The notes beneath the pieces were generated by a model. That model searched no databases and was not told where the DNA came from. It saw only the letters and a list, made by a program, of their open reading frames with translations. The position numbers and the translations under genes were made by a program. This document shows, one piece after another, positions 26,370 through 34,957 of a stretch of DNA of 64,000 nucleotides. Numbering within the stretch: the first letter of the stretch is position 1; each line of letters begins with the position of its first letter. The stretch comes from Candidatus Ichthyocystis hellenicum (GTDB lineage Bacteria > Pseudomonadota > Gammaproteobacteria > Burkholderiales > 2013Ark19i). The stretch covers positions 1,379,825 to 1,443,824 of the forward strand of contig NZ_LN906597.1 of NCBI RefSeq assembly GCF_001460935.1, given 5' to 3'.

Positions 26370-27725
26370 CTATACCTCCGTTAACTCTAAATTTGAACCT
26401 GAACCTGGTGGTCTCTTGAAGTAAATAAAACTACGCGCCACAGCTGTACCATCACCTCTTCGTTTTCTACCACAAAGTCTACGTATTCCCTTTCTAGTTA
26501 CGGCAACCAGCACAGCAATAATACCAATTAAAAACAAAAAACTCATAATAATTACAATCATATTATTATCGGATCGATCTATATCATAAAAACTTGTAGT
26601 CAAATGCATATTATCAGTAGTAGATACTAATGATGATGATGTTGTTGTATCCGCCGTTGTTACATCATCAGTAAATGGCATCGACGTTGCATCACCCGTT
26701 GTTACATCATCAGTAAATGGCATCGACGTTGCATCACCCGTTGTTACATCATCAGTAAATGAAAACGACGTTGTTGCACCACCCGTTGTTACATCATCAG
26801 CAAATGGCAGCGACGTTGCATCAGCCGTTGTTACATTATCAGTAAATGGCAGCGACGTTGCATCACCCGTTGTTACATCATCAGTAAATGGCAGCAACGT
26901 TGCATCACCCGTTGTTACATCATCAGTAAATGGCATCGACGTTGCATCAGCCGTTGTTACATTATCAGTAAATGGCAGCGACGTTTCATCACCCGCTGTT
27001 ACATCATCAGTAAATGGCAGCAATGTTGTGCCACTTGTTGTTACATCAGTGGTAGTAGTTGTTGTTGTTGTTTGATGTTTTTGGTGATTATAGCTGACAT
27101 AATTCTTAATTCTTTTGCAAAATTTTTCTCCACTATTGCACATATCGATCTTATCTCCTGAAGGAGTTTTCAATGCAGCTGCAGATAAGACTTCATACAT
27201 ATCAGAGTATGATTTTCTATAACCATTTTTACTTGCCTCATTGGCCAAAAGTGAAGTCTCTGTACTTAAAGAGTTAACTAACTCTTTAACCTTATCTTTA
27301 TTATCACTATCGCAAATGAGTTGCCCTAGATCAACACCAGATGACGTTTCATTTAAGTACATACCTACTAAATCACCTCCCTCAGCTATTCCCCTTTCGC
27401 TCATACCATCAACAATTCTGATTAGTGCACATAATCTACTACACAACTGCCTACATAAATTGCTATAAAGACGGGCACAATCACCATAACCAACCATATG
27501 CATAAAGATTGAAGATCTTAACATAAAACGTGCACTAAGTAGAGACATTCGTTTAAGCAAACTGTTACCAGTTATACTATGATTTACTTCATGATCACTC
27601 CTACAAACGGTACTTTGTCTAACTGTACCAATAGGTGAAGAGCAACTAGGACCATCAGCATTATTTGTAGATTCTCCGTCACTACAGCAATTTACTTCTG
27701 GAAAAATTACACTGTCTGTGTTCAT
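26370..27725 (-). CDS. Membrane protein with Thr-rich 14-residue repeats (membrane family member A)
   Basis: 451 aa, unrecognised family. Order: an acidic, Ser/Cys-rich N-terminus; a moderately hydrophobic segment (about 56-80); a Cys-containing helical core (LCRQLCSRLCALIRIVDGMSERGI, about 90-213); about ten tandem 14-residue units of the type DDVTTGDATSMPFT (about 227-361); the motif TTSFYDID; a clear membrane segment (389-410); a basic stop-transfer cluster (RKGIRRLCGRKRR) and a short tail ending LELTEV. This resembles a single-span surface protein with a Thr-rich stalk. AAGG stands before the ATG. The first 210 residues and the TTSFYDID/tail are shared with the gene at 29300, which has almost no stalk repeat. 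Many N-x-T sequons (DNVTT) occur in the stalk; whether they matter is unknown. Confidence 0.7.
   Translation of the reverse strand: MNTDSVIFPEVNCCSDGESTNNADGPSCSSPIGTVRQSTVCRSDHEVNHSITGNSLLKRMSLLSARFMLRSSIFMHMVGYGDCARLYSNLCRQLCSRLCALIRIVDGMSERGIAEGGDLVGMYLNETSSGVDLGQLICDSDNKDKVKELVNSLSTETSLLANEASKNGYRKSYSDMYEVLSAAALKTPSGDKIDMCNSGEKFCKRIKNYVSYNHQKHQTTTTTTTTDVTTSGTTLLPFTDDVTAGDETSLPFTDNVTTADATSMPFTDDVTTGDATLLPFTDDVTTGDATSLPFTDNVTTADATSLPFADDVTTGGATTSFSFTDDVTTGDATSMPFTDDVTTGDATSMPFTDDVTTADTTTSSSLVSTTDNMHLTTSFYDIDRSDNNMIVIIMSFLFLIGIIAVLVAVTRKGIRRLCGRKRRGDGTAVARSFIYFKRPPGSGSNLELTEV
26643..27047 (-). repeat. Tandem 42-bp repeats encoding the Thr-rich stalk
   Basis: About ten 42-bp units (14 codons), several nearly identical, such as the two consecutive DDVTTGDATSMPFT units; one unit is 45 bp. 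Alternating DNVTTAD and DDVTTGD types show that pairs of units were copied together. Confidence 0.85.
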
Positions 27726-27768
27726 TATTCTGCCTTCTACGTGATTTTAAAATTACACTACTAATAAC

Positions 27769-27798
27769 CATAAACATAAACATAAACATAAACATAAA
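27769..27798. repeat. Five tandem CATAAA hexamers upstream of member A
   Basis: CATAAA x5 (TTTATG on the coding strand) lies 44-73 bp before the start codon. The homologous region before the gene at 29300-30415 lacks it although the flanking sequence is alike, so it expanded only here. Confidence 0.8.
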
Positions 27799-28132
27799 TA
27801 TAATATAAAATAAAAATATTGAATATAATGATAATTTTTGCAGTTATAAAAAATTAATATTACCTGCCAATTAATTTTTATGCAGATTCATGAATAGAAT
27901 TTATTATCATTAATACTATTCACTGTTTTATCTTTTGGAAAAAAATTTTTCAAAATTAAATTTTGATTTAGCAAGAATTATATAATCATACTATGTACCA
28001 TAATTTCTCATATATATACAAAATTAGTATCACTTCCATGATTAACTACAGCAAGCTTCATATACAACTCGGTCTATTTATAGTCCTTACTACTACACTA
28101 AAATACTAAACACGACTGCAGTCCGATAAAAT
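27799..28132. other. AT-rich spacer between membrane-family genes
   Basis: No gene. The minus-strand block AGGTAATATTAATTTT at its start is shared with the region upstream of the gene at 29300-30415 and may be part of a common promoter. Confidence 0.4.
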
Positions 28133-29113
28133 TTATTTTTCATCAACCCTGTGAACTTGGGCTTCCACAATTATACCTCTATCGGAAGATTCAATTACCA
28201 CCTCATCCCCATCAACAAATACCTCAGCAACATCAATATTTCTCGATAAAAGTGAACACTCACTCTGTGAAATATCTCTATCATCTATCACCTCCATAAA
28301 TTTTACATCTACATCATCACTATTACGAGACCTCACAGGCAATTCATCATCCATAAATAATCTTCTAACCTTATAAAATAATGATGATATTGAATTTAAA
28401 CTTCTCCCCTTACTTAGATATAAGATAGGAATTAAAAGTAAAAAAAATGCAAAAAATAGAGGTATTAAATAAAATTTGTTCATGGAGTCCATGGATGAAC
28501 CAATTTTGGTTGTTTTAAATATGTTCCCATAAATAACTTTTGTTTCTTCAGGAATAGAGGCAGGATTAGCAATTGTTCCCAGTGCATCTAAGCATTCATG
28601 CATCTGAGGACAAAGATCTATATCAACACTGGAATTTATTAACATTGAGTTAATTTGATTAAAGTACGGTAGTGATATATTTTTTAGATCATCCATTTTT
28701 TTATTTAAAAAATCTTTTAAAATCTCAGTTCTATTTACACTTTCATTATCACCGATAAAAATATCTAATATAGAATAACAAATTTTACTATCGTAACCTA
28801 TACAGCTAGCGAACACTCGATCAATAGCAAGAAGAGCGCAGATATCAGTTCCATGGCTCTCTATGTAACCACTTATATCACTACGAGCCAGCGCCAGTAG
28901 ATAAAAAAACATCAAAATTGAAACAATCTTCCTACGAGGAAGACGAATATTAAGAAAATTTTCCAAAAATGATAATACTGACACTTCTCTAGCACTTAGC
29001 CTTACACCAATTTCCATTGAATCACTGACATCTAGTCCATCTGAAACGATATCTGACTCATTATCATTATCTAAACGCAAATTTGAGCACGAACATGACC
29101 TAATATTATTCAT
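28133..29113 (-). CDS. Two-span membrane protein, family member B
   Basis: 326 aa; AGGGTAA lies about six bases before the ATG. Acidic N-terminus (SCSCSNLRLDNDNESD), first membrane segment about 62-77 (IVSILMFFYLLALARS), helical core with ICALLAIDRVFASCIGYD (about 91-107), a Cys pair in CPQMHEC, second membrane segment about 214-233, then YKVRRLFMDDE and a 75-residue acidic tail ending VEAQVHRVDEK. The core aligns with those of its neighbours (CALIRIVDGM, CLLIYIERQF, CMLIYIKEHF), and the KVRRL motif and Q(V/I)H..DE end are shared with the gene at 31170. It has no Thr-rich stalk. A two-span arrangement would leave both ends on the same side, as in many inclusion-membrane type proteins; that comparison is by topology only. 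Confidence 0.7.
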   Translation of the reverse strand: MNNIRSCSCSNLRLDNDNESDIVSDGLDVSDSMEIGVRLSAREVSVLSFLENFLNIRLPRRKIVSILMFFYLLALARSDISGYIESHGTDICALLAIDRVFASCIGYDSKICYSILDIFIGDNESVNRTEILKDFLNKKMDDLKNISLPYFNQINSMLINSSVDIDLCPQMHECLDALGTIANPASIPEETKVIYGNIFKTTKIGSSMDSMNKFYLIPLFFAFFLLLIPILYLSKGRSLNSISSLFYKVRRLFMDDELPVRSRNSDDVDVKFMEVIDDRDISQSECSLLSRNIDVAEVFVDGDEVVIESSDRGIIVEAQVHRVDEK

Positions 29114-29222
29114 TAATTACCCTAAAATTCATTCTAATTGGGGGGAAAAATAAAATAACCAGTCCAAATTGATTTTAACTAACACTACAACTATATATAT
29201 AAACTAGGCTAATAACTTTTTT

Positions 29223-29254
29223 AAAAAAAGCAAAGCGCACACTGTACCTTGCTT
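29223..29254 (-). terminator. Rho-independent terminator of the gene at 29300-30415
   Basis: On the minus strand AAGCAAGG...CTTTGCTT forms an imperfect stem followed by seven T. Its sequence is related to the terminator at 26298-26329, so gene and terminator were duplicated together. Confidence 0.65.
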
Positions 29255-29299
29255 GCATACCAAAGATTATAGCAAGAAACCACAATAATAATATACTTC

Positions 29300-30415
29300 C
29301 TACAACTCCGTTACAGGCAACTCGGCACACAAAGGTAAGTCTGAACTTGCAGGTAACTCTGAACTTGCAGGTACGTCTGAACTTGCAGACACCTCTGGAA
29401 CTACAGATAACTCTGGACCCATTGGATACGCTATATAAACAATATCATCAGCAATATCACTAGCCCCCACTGTAGCTGAACTATAACCTCTTTGTCTTCT
29501 ACGAACCCTTTTAATTACAGTAACAACCGCAAAAGCAATACCCATCATTAAAAACAAAGCACTTAGCAGAATAACCATAAGTATAGAACTATCCTCTCCA
29601 GATTGATCTATATCATAAAACGAAGTAGAAAATACTTCACGAGGTGTAGATGTAACTGTAGATGTGTCATTATAATCATAATCGGTAGTAAATGGCAGCA
29701 ACGTCGTAGCACTTGTTGTCAAATTAGTAGTAGAATTGGTAGTAGAATTGGTAGTAGAATTATGCATTGAGAGATCAAGTCTAACATAATTTCCAATACT
29801 TTTGCAATATTCTTCTCCATTATTGCACATATCTTCCCTTTCTACTGTAGAATCACTTCTCGATACGGCAAAAAATACTTTTTTCATATCACTTAATGAT
29901 TCGTTATAACCAGAACCCCTGGCTTCAGCCGCTAAACTTTTAGCCTTTCTTTTAAAAGATTTAGCTAATTTCTTGATCTCTTCTTTATTATTATCACTGC
30001 ATATGAGTTGCTCTAGATCAAAACCAGATGCAGTTTCATTTAAGTATTTACCTACTACAAAATCACTTCTATTACCAATCCCCCTTTCATGCATGCCATC
30101 AGCAACTTCGATTAATGCACATAAATTACCACACAACTTCATACATAAATTTCTATAAAAACGCACACCATCGCCAGAACCAAGCAGGGTCATCAAAATC
30201 GAAGACCTTAATAGAAAACGTACACCTAATCTAGAGATGACTTTAAGCAAACTATTTCCCGAGATGCCAAGATTTAATCCAGCACGATACCCAGCAACAG
30301 TACTTTGTGTAACTGAAGCAATAACTGAAGAGCATCTATGATCACCATCACTAGCTGAATATTCTTCATCACTACAATCAGTTACCTCTGAAAAAATTAT
30401 ACCATCTGTGTTCAT
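29300..30415 (-). CDS. Membrane protein of family A with NSTT repeats
   Basis: 371 aa. The first 215 residues run parallel to the gene at 26370 (MNTDGIIFSEVTDCSDEE; GNSLLKVISRLGVRFLLRSSILM; LCGNLCALIEVADGMHERGI; DMCNNGEEYCKSIGNYV). The stalk is short: NSTTNSTTNSTTNLTT then one TTSATTLLPFT unit. TSFYDID precedes the membrane segment (about 277-300), followed by KRVRRRQR and a 60-residue tail with short repeats (SSDVPASSELPASSDLP) ending LPVTEL. AAGG before the ATG. The pair shows independent expansion of different repeats in the same place. Function unknown; surface display is inference. Confidence 0.7.
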   Translation of the reverse strand: MNTDGIIFSEVTDCSDEEYSASDGDHRCSSVIASVTQSTVAGYRAGLNLGISGNSLLKVISRLGVRFLLRSSILMTLLGSGDGVRFYRNLCMKLCGNLCALIEVADGMHERGIGNRSDFVVGKYLNETASGFDLEQLICSDNNKEEIKKLAKSFKRKAKSLAAEARGSGYNESLSDMKKVFFAVSRSDSTVEREDMCNNGEEYCKSIGNYVRLDLSMHNSTTNSTTNSTTNLTTSATTLLPFTTDYDYNDTSTVTSTPREVFSTSFYDIDQSGEDSSILMVILLSALFLMMGIAFAVVTVIKRVRRRQRGYSSATVGASDIADDIVYIAYPMGPELSVVPEVSASSDVPASSELPASSDLPLCAELPVTEL

Positions 30416-31169
30416 TGTTTCGCCTTCTGCGTGATCTCAAAATTACATTACGTATGCCCCTAATTCCCAAAGTAATATAAAACTAAAATACTTAAAGTAG
30501 TGATAATTTTTTGCCGTTATCGTTATAAAAAATAAAAATCAATAATTAAAATTAATATTACCTATACATTAATTTTTAATGAAACTTAATATCCAATCGG
30601 TTATATTTAACCAAATTATTCTAATTTTTTACAAATATAATGTATATTTATTTCAAAATTTTTTCTTATTTATTTTTAAAAAAAACTTAAATTTTATTAT
30701 AAACTTTGGGCTTATTTGCTATAAATCTCTCAATTTTAAATCAACATCAAATATGCCCAATCCAGATTAAGCAGATCAATAACCATTACTAAACTTTGAC
30801 CACATAAATCATTACAAAAATTACATTTTGCATATACTTTTTATGTTTCTGATTAATAATACGCAAAATTATTCTTCATAGTTAATTCTTAGAAAATGAT
30901 GATTTAATTCACACCTTAAATGTAGGTTATATTGGAAATTATTGGACATATTAAGAAAAAAATACTATATTGACACTTGAATTATTATCTAAATTTTAGA
31001 TTGATTAATTACATATTTAATGAGCCACATAAACAGCATGTCACGTTAACAAATTAGCACTTCCATTAATAAATGATAGCCTTTAATTAAATAATAATTT
31101 ACAGTTAAAATTGTTAATAATCATCAAAAGAATTGTATGTTTTTAAACATTTTAAAAAAAATAAAAATT
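30416..31169. other. AT-rich spacer, no gene recognised
   Basis: About 750 bp. The first 150 bp resemble the upstream region of the gene at 26370; no coding remnant could be recognised further on. Confidence 0.4.
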
Positions 31170-32237
31170 TTATTCATCTCTAGCATGAATTTGGACCTTC
31201 ACAAAAATCTTGCCATCACAATTTCTAACAAAATACTCTTCATCTTGGTCATCATCTCTATGCGAACATTCAACACCTGCAGATTCAGTAATAACCGACA
31301 TTTCCATGGACTCATTATTGCCATCACAGTCACTAGAGTGATTACTCAATATTTTTGTAATACTACATAATCTATCAAATTTGTTGTTTATTAACCTTCT
31401 GACTTTGACAATCTTTGTATTATTACTTATCAAAAAAACATTTAGTAGAACCAAAAAAGATATCAACGAACAGAACAGAGATGCTAAAAGTACATAATTT
31501 GGAGAAAAACGAAGACTACGACCTAAACTACTAAAAACACCACGGGAAACATCATATACTTCAACCAATGATTCAACAGTAGTTGTTGCCGTAGTCGTTA
31601 CAGGAGATACCGGCTTAGCGGTAATCCAAACTATGTTATTACCAACACCTGGGTAAACAAAATCTAAATAGTTATGCAAATTTGGGCAAATATGTAGCTG
31701 CACAGCACCGACATCAAACTCTTTTTTAGCTATCATAAAAGGCGCAAGCAGCTCTTTCTTTAAAGTATCAAACCAATAATAAAATAACATGTCAAAATCT
31801 TTATACCAACTTAAGAAAACATCTTTTTCAATCATATTGTTACTTATACTTTTATTACCAGTAATATGAATTATTTCATTTTCTAAAGAAAGCATATCTT
31901 TGGTCAAAGTTACAGGAAGAGGAGTACCTATAAGCATAGCATGCCTAAATTGTCTTTCTATATATATTAGAAGACATACCCTAAGAGAAAATGCCTCTAA
32001 AAGCTCATTGTCATCATTAAAACTACAAGTTACACCTATTAAATGAAAAAAGATCAAGAAGAGCATAAACTTTTTAGCATATTTAGCTAATCCCTGGTAA
32101 TTTGAGAAAAATGTAACGCTGTGACCTTCATATAATAACGCACCATGCTCATCGCAATTATTGTTATCAATCTCATCATTAAATGATCTATCTTCCACGC
32201 ATAAATCCGAGTATAAACCACCAACAACGCTACACAT
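31170..32237 (-). CDS. Two-span membrane protein, family member C
   Basis: 355 aa from the ATG at 32237, which has GGGTGA seven bases upstream; an in-frame start 54 bp earlier has no ribosome site. First membrane segment about 57-71 (FMLFLIFFHLIGVTC), helical core with CLLIYIERQFRHAMLIGTPLP (about 88-108), a short Thr stretch (TTTATTTVESL), second membrane segment about 248-270, then KIVKVRRLINNKF and an acidic tail ending VKVQIHARDE. The core is closest to the plus-strand gene at 32905 (CMLIYIKEHFDRAILNGESVP), and the tail to member B, so it bridges the family. It is divergently arranged with the gene at 32905. Confidence 0.7.
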   Translation of the reverse strand: MCSVVGGLYSDLCVEDRSFNDEIDNNNCDEHGALLYEGHSVTFFSNYQGLAKYAKKFMLFLIFFHLIGVTCSFNDDNELLEAFSLRVCLLIYIERQFRHAMLIGTPLPVTLTKDMLSLENEIIHITGNKSISNNMIEKDVFLSWYKDFDMLFYYWFDTLKKELLAPFMIAKKEFDVGAVQLHICPNLHNYLDFVYPGVGNNIVWITAKPVSPVTTTATTTVESLVEVYDVSRGVFSSLGRSLRFSPNYVLLASLFCSLISFLVLLNVFLISNNTKIVKVRRLINNKFDRLCSITKILSNHSSDCDGNNESMEMSVITESAGVECSHRDDDQDEEYFVRNCDGKIFVKVQIHARDE

Positions 32238-32904
32238 GAAATCACCCTTTAAACGATCACAACCTATATAATACTTCAATAAAACAAGCAATTATTGCTA
32301 TAACACAAATAATTGATATAAGAAAAATTTAAGATAATCATTGTACGCAAATCACGTTAAATACAGCAGCAAAAACTATACTCCACAAGTAGAAATTTTT
32401 TTATATGGATACATTCACAGTTTTATATAGACAGATACATTCACAGATATATCAATTTGATATTTATGGAGCACAACACAAAACATAAGTAAACGAATAA
32501 CAAGTATATAAATTTCATCAATTTTTTAGTGACTATTAAAATAAGAAAACAAAACATACATAACCTACGTAATTTACAATATCATCCAATATGGTAGCAA
32601 CATACTGTATATTGTGTAGGCAGTTAATTTATTAAAATTTGTTTTAAATATTATTTGTCACAACAATATTCATAGGCAACATATAAATTAAGTGTTTAAT
32701 TTTATTATTAAACTAACACTATAGAAAAATACACCTGTAATAATACATTAAAGATTTAGTAGTAAGTTACAAATAAAATAAAAATACCTGATACCCCATA
32801 TTTGCTACCATAAAATAACAGTGAAAGTAAAAAACAGTTCATCTCAAAATATTTATCTTGGTAGTATTATAGTACGCACAAATTATTATTTTCATAGGAT
32901 TGAA
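32238..32904. other. Divergent intergenic region between two membrane-family genes
   Basis: About 670 bp, AT-rich; it must hold promoters for both genes but I can point to no specific site. Confidence 0.4.
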
Positions 32905-33876
32905 ATGATTAGGACAAAATTCGGAAGTCCAAACCGTTGTCTAGATAGTACATTGGATCACCAATGCAGAGAAAAAAATTTAGATCGTTTGTCTCATTGC
33001 CAATGCGAAACTATACTGCTAGAAAAACGAGAAAAAAATTATCCTTTATACAAAAACAGTAAAATGTTTTTAGGATTAAACACAACCTCGATCCTTAAAT
33101 TAGCATCCATATTTAGTTTACTAGGGTATGCAAATGGAATATTAGATTATGATGAAGACATTTATATATCATCAAGCTGGCTTACTATGAAAACAAGCCT
33201 CTGTATGCTAATATACATTAAAGAACATTTTGATAGGGCTATCTTAAATGGCGAGTCCGTCCCCAGCGTAGACATTAACACGATATTAAGCAATATTTTG
33301 GAAAAAATAAACTCCACATTACCTATAAAAATTACAGATCAAGACATTAACCACAAGCTTTATTATGTAGGAGATTACTTATACTCCGTATCTCGTAAAT
33401 TTATTCTTAATAAAACTGACTACTTATTAGATTTTTTAGATCACGGATCTTTTGAACAATATGATAAGTTACATCTTGCTAATTTAACCCCTCCAGCTAT
33501 AGGAAACATTGAAAATGATGAGTATAGCAACGCAGCTATTGTATCAAATATAAGCAGAAAAATAGTCAAAAAGATTCACTATAGAGGTGATCAGGAGGTA
33601 GTCAAGGAAAATACCATTTATTGTAAAAGCATTGTTGAATATATCTCCACATTAACTAATTCAGACAATGATCCAGAACCAGAAACTATAGGAAAAAACA
33701 TAAAAGTTATAGTATTAACTCTTGCAGCGTTTTCATTTTTGCTTGTTGCTTACTTTATAGTTGCTTTCGTTAAAAATAAGTTCTCTAATAATTGTATTCT
33801 TCGCAGATCAGAAAATGATGATAACGTTGAAATAATAATGCTAAGCGATATTGAAGAAGAAGAGGAAGTAGCATAA
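32905..33876 (+). CDS. Two-span membrane protein, family member D (plus strand)
   Basis: 323 aa from the ATG at 32905, with AGGA five bases before it; a GTG at 32821 would add 28 residues but has no ribosome site. N-terminus basic and Cys-containing (CREKNLDRLSHCQCE), hydrophobic segment about 62-78 (SILKLASIFSLLGYANG), helical core SLCMLIYIKEHFDRAILNGESVP (about 98-120), second membrane segment about 267-289 (VIVLTLAAFSFLLVAYFIVAF), then a 34-residue tail ending in an acidic run (DIEEEEEVA). The only family member on the plus strand. Lacks the Thr-rich stalk and the VTEL end. Confidence 0.7.
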   Translation: MIRTKFGSPNRCLDSTLDHQCREKNLDRLSHCQCETILLEKREKNYPLYKNSKMFLGLNTTSILKLASIFSLLGYANGILDYDEDIYISSSWLTMKTSLCMLIYIKEHFDRAILNGESVPSVDINTILSNILEKINSTLPIKITDQDINHKLYYVGDYLYSVSRKFILNKTDYLLDFLDHGSFEQYDKLHLANLTPPAIGNIENDEYSNAAIVSNISRKIVKKIHYRGDQEVVKENTIYCKSIVEYISTLTNSDNDPEPETIGKNIKVIVLTLAAFSFLLVAYFIVAFVKNKFSNNCILRRSENDDNVEIIMLSDIEEEEEVA

Positions 33877-34306
33877 AGTATTAATAGGATAAAATGAAAA
33901 CATCAACCAACCAATCTAAAACTAACCATACCAATTCGATAAAAAAATAATAGGCATCATTCATCAAAGAAAAAACAATGCCTATAACACTGAACTTTAA
34001 ATGCAATAACGCACAACTTGTGTACCTTAAAAGCACATAACCTAGGAAATCTATTAAAAATAATACAATTTACAAAATAATAACAAAAACAATAGCCGTC
34101 TCCAGCTACCAAAACACAGCAACTTGCCCCCCCTTACTTACTTCTATTTTTCATGCTGCTTTTCATGCCGCATTAATTAATTCAATAAATAATTGAACTT
34201 CTAGTGAATGAAATACATAATACTTACATACCACTAAAAGGAATACTGTTTATATGCAATCAATTACCACAACTCACTACCATAAAAATCCATACGTTTC
34301 GCTTAC
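33877..34306. other. Spacer, no gene recognised
   Basis: Nothing supported is seen between the converging genes at 32905 and 34307. Confidence 0.4.
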
Positions 34307-34957
34307 CTACAACTCTGTTACAGGAATATTTGAATATTTCCTCCTTGAATGATTATCTCTAGTTGATAAAGCGTAATCTAGATCTTGCCTAGACATATCA
34401 GAATTTTTATGTCTTACTACTTTAATAATAGCAATGATAGAAACAAGAAAAATACCAATTGAAAATACTACCCCTAAAGCAATACCAAAATTTCTAACAT
34501 CAAACGCACTACCTACTTCTAATTGATCATCAATTGTGGTAGCTACTGATGGTAATGTAGTACTTTCGTTGATGCTCTGGGGTAATGACGATGAAACATC
34601 TGCACTATCACTTGTAATAAAAGACAATGTTGTCGATGTTACGTTTTTTGCCACATCTCTAATAATAGACAACAACGATGTTTTATTACCAGTTACGTTT
34701 CCAGAAAAAGGTACTAATTGAGTATTAACCGTGGTAACTACTGATGATAGTGTAGTACTTTCATCGACGACCAGGGGTGATGCCGCCGAGACAGTTACGC
34801 TATCACTTTTAATAAAAGACACCGTAGATGTTATCCTACTTGCTACATCTTCAATAAGTGACAACAACGATGTCGTACTACCCTCATCATCACTAAAAAA
34901 AGGTACTAACTGAGTAGTACCCGCTTCATAACCAGCAACTAAATTATTCGTATCCAC
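34307..34957 (-). CDS. Short stalk-and-anchor protein of membrane family A
   Basis: 216 aa from a GTG start with AGGAG eight bases upstream. It lacks the N-terminal hydrophobic segment and helical core and consists of two tandem units of about 65 residues (TQLVPFFSDDEGSTTSLLSL... at about 15 and TQLVPFSGNVTGNKTSLLSI... at about 80; each has SFI.SDS and ESTTL.SV.TT), then one membrane segment (about 157-180), a basic stop (KVVRHKN) and a tail ending IPVTEL. The tail end matches LPVTEL of the gene at 29300 and LELTEV of 26370; the LVPF units resemble the LLPFT stalk units. It is either a truncated relative or a minimal form. Without a signal peptide its single span would act as an anchor. Confidence 0.65.
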   Translation of the reverse strand: MDTNNLVAGYEAGTTQLVPFFSDDEGSTTSLLSLIEDVASRITSTVSFIKSDSVTVSAASPLVVDESTTLSSVVTTVNTQLVPFSGNVTGNKTSLLSIIRDVAKNVTSTTLSFITSDSADVSSSLPQSINESTTLPSVATTIDDQLEVGSAFDVRNFGIALGVVFSIGIFLVSIIAIIKVVRHKNSDMSRQDLDYALSTRDNHSRRKYSNIPVTEL

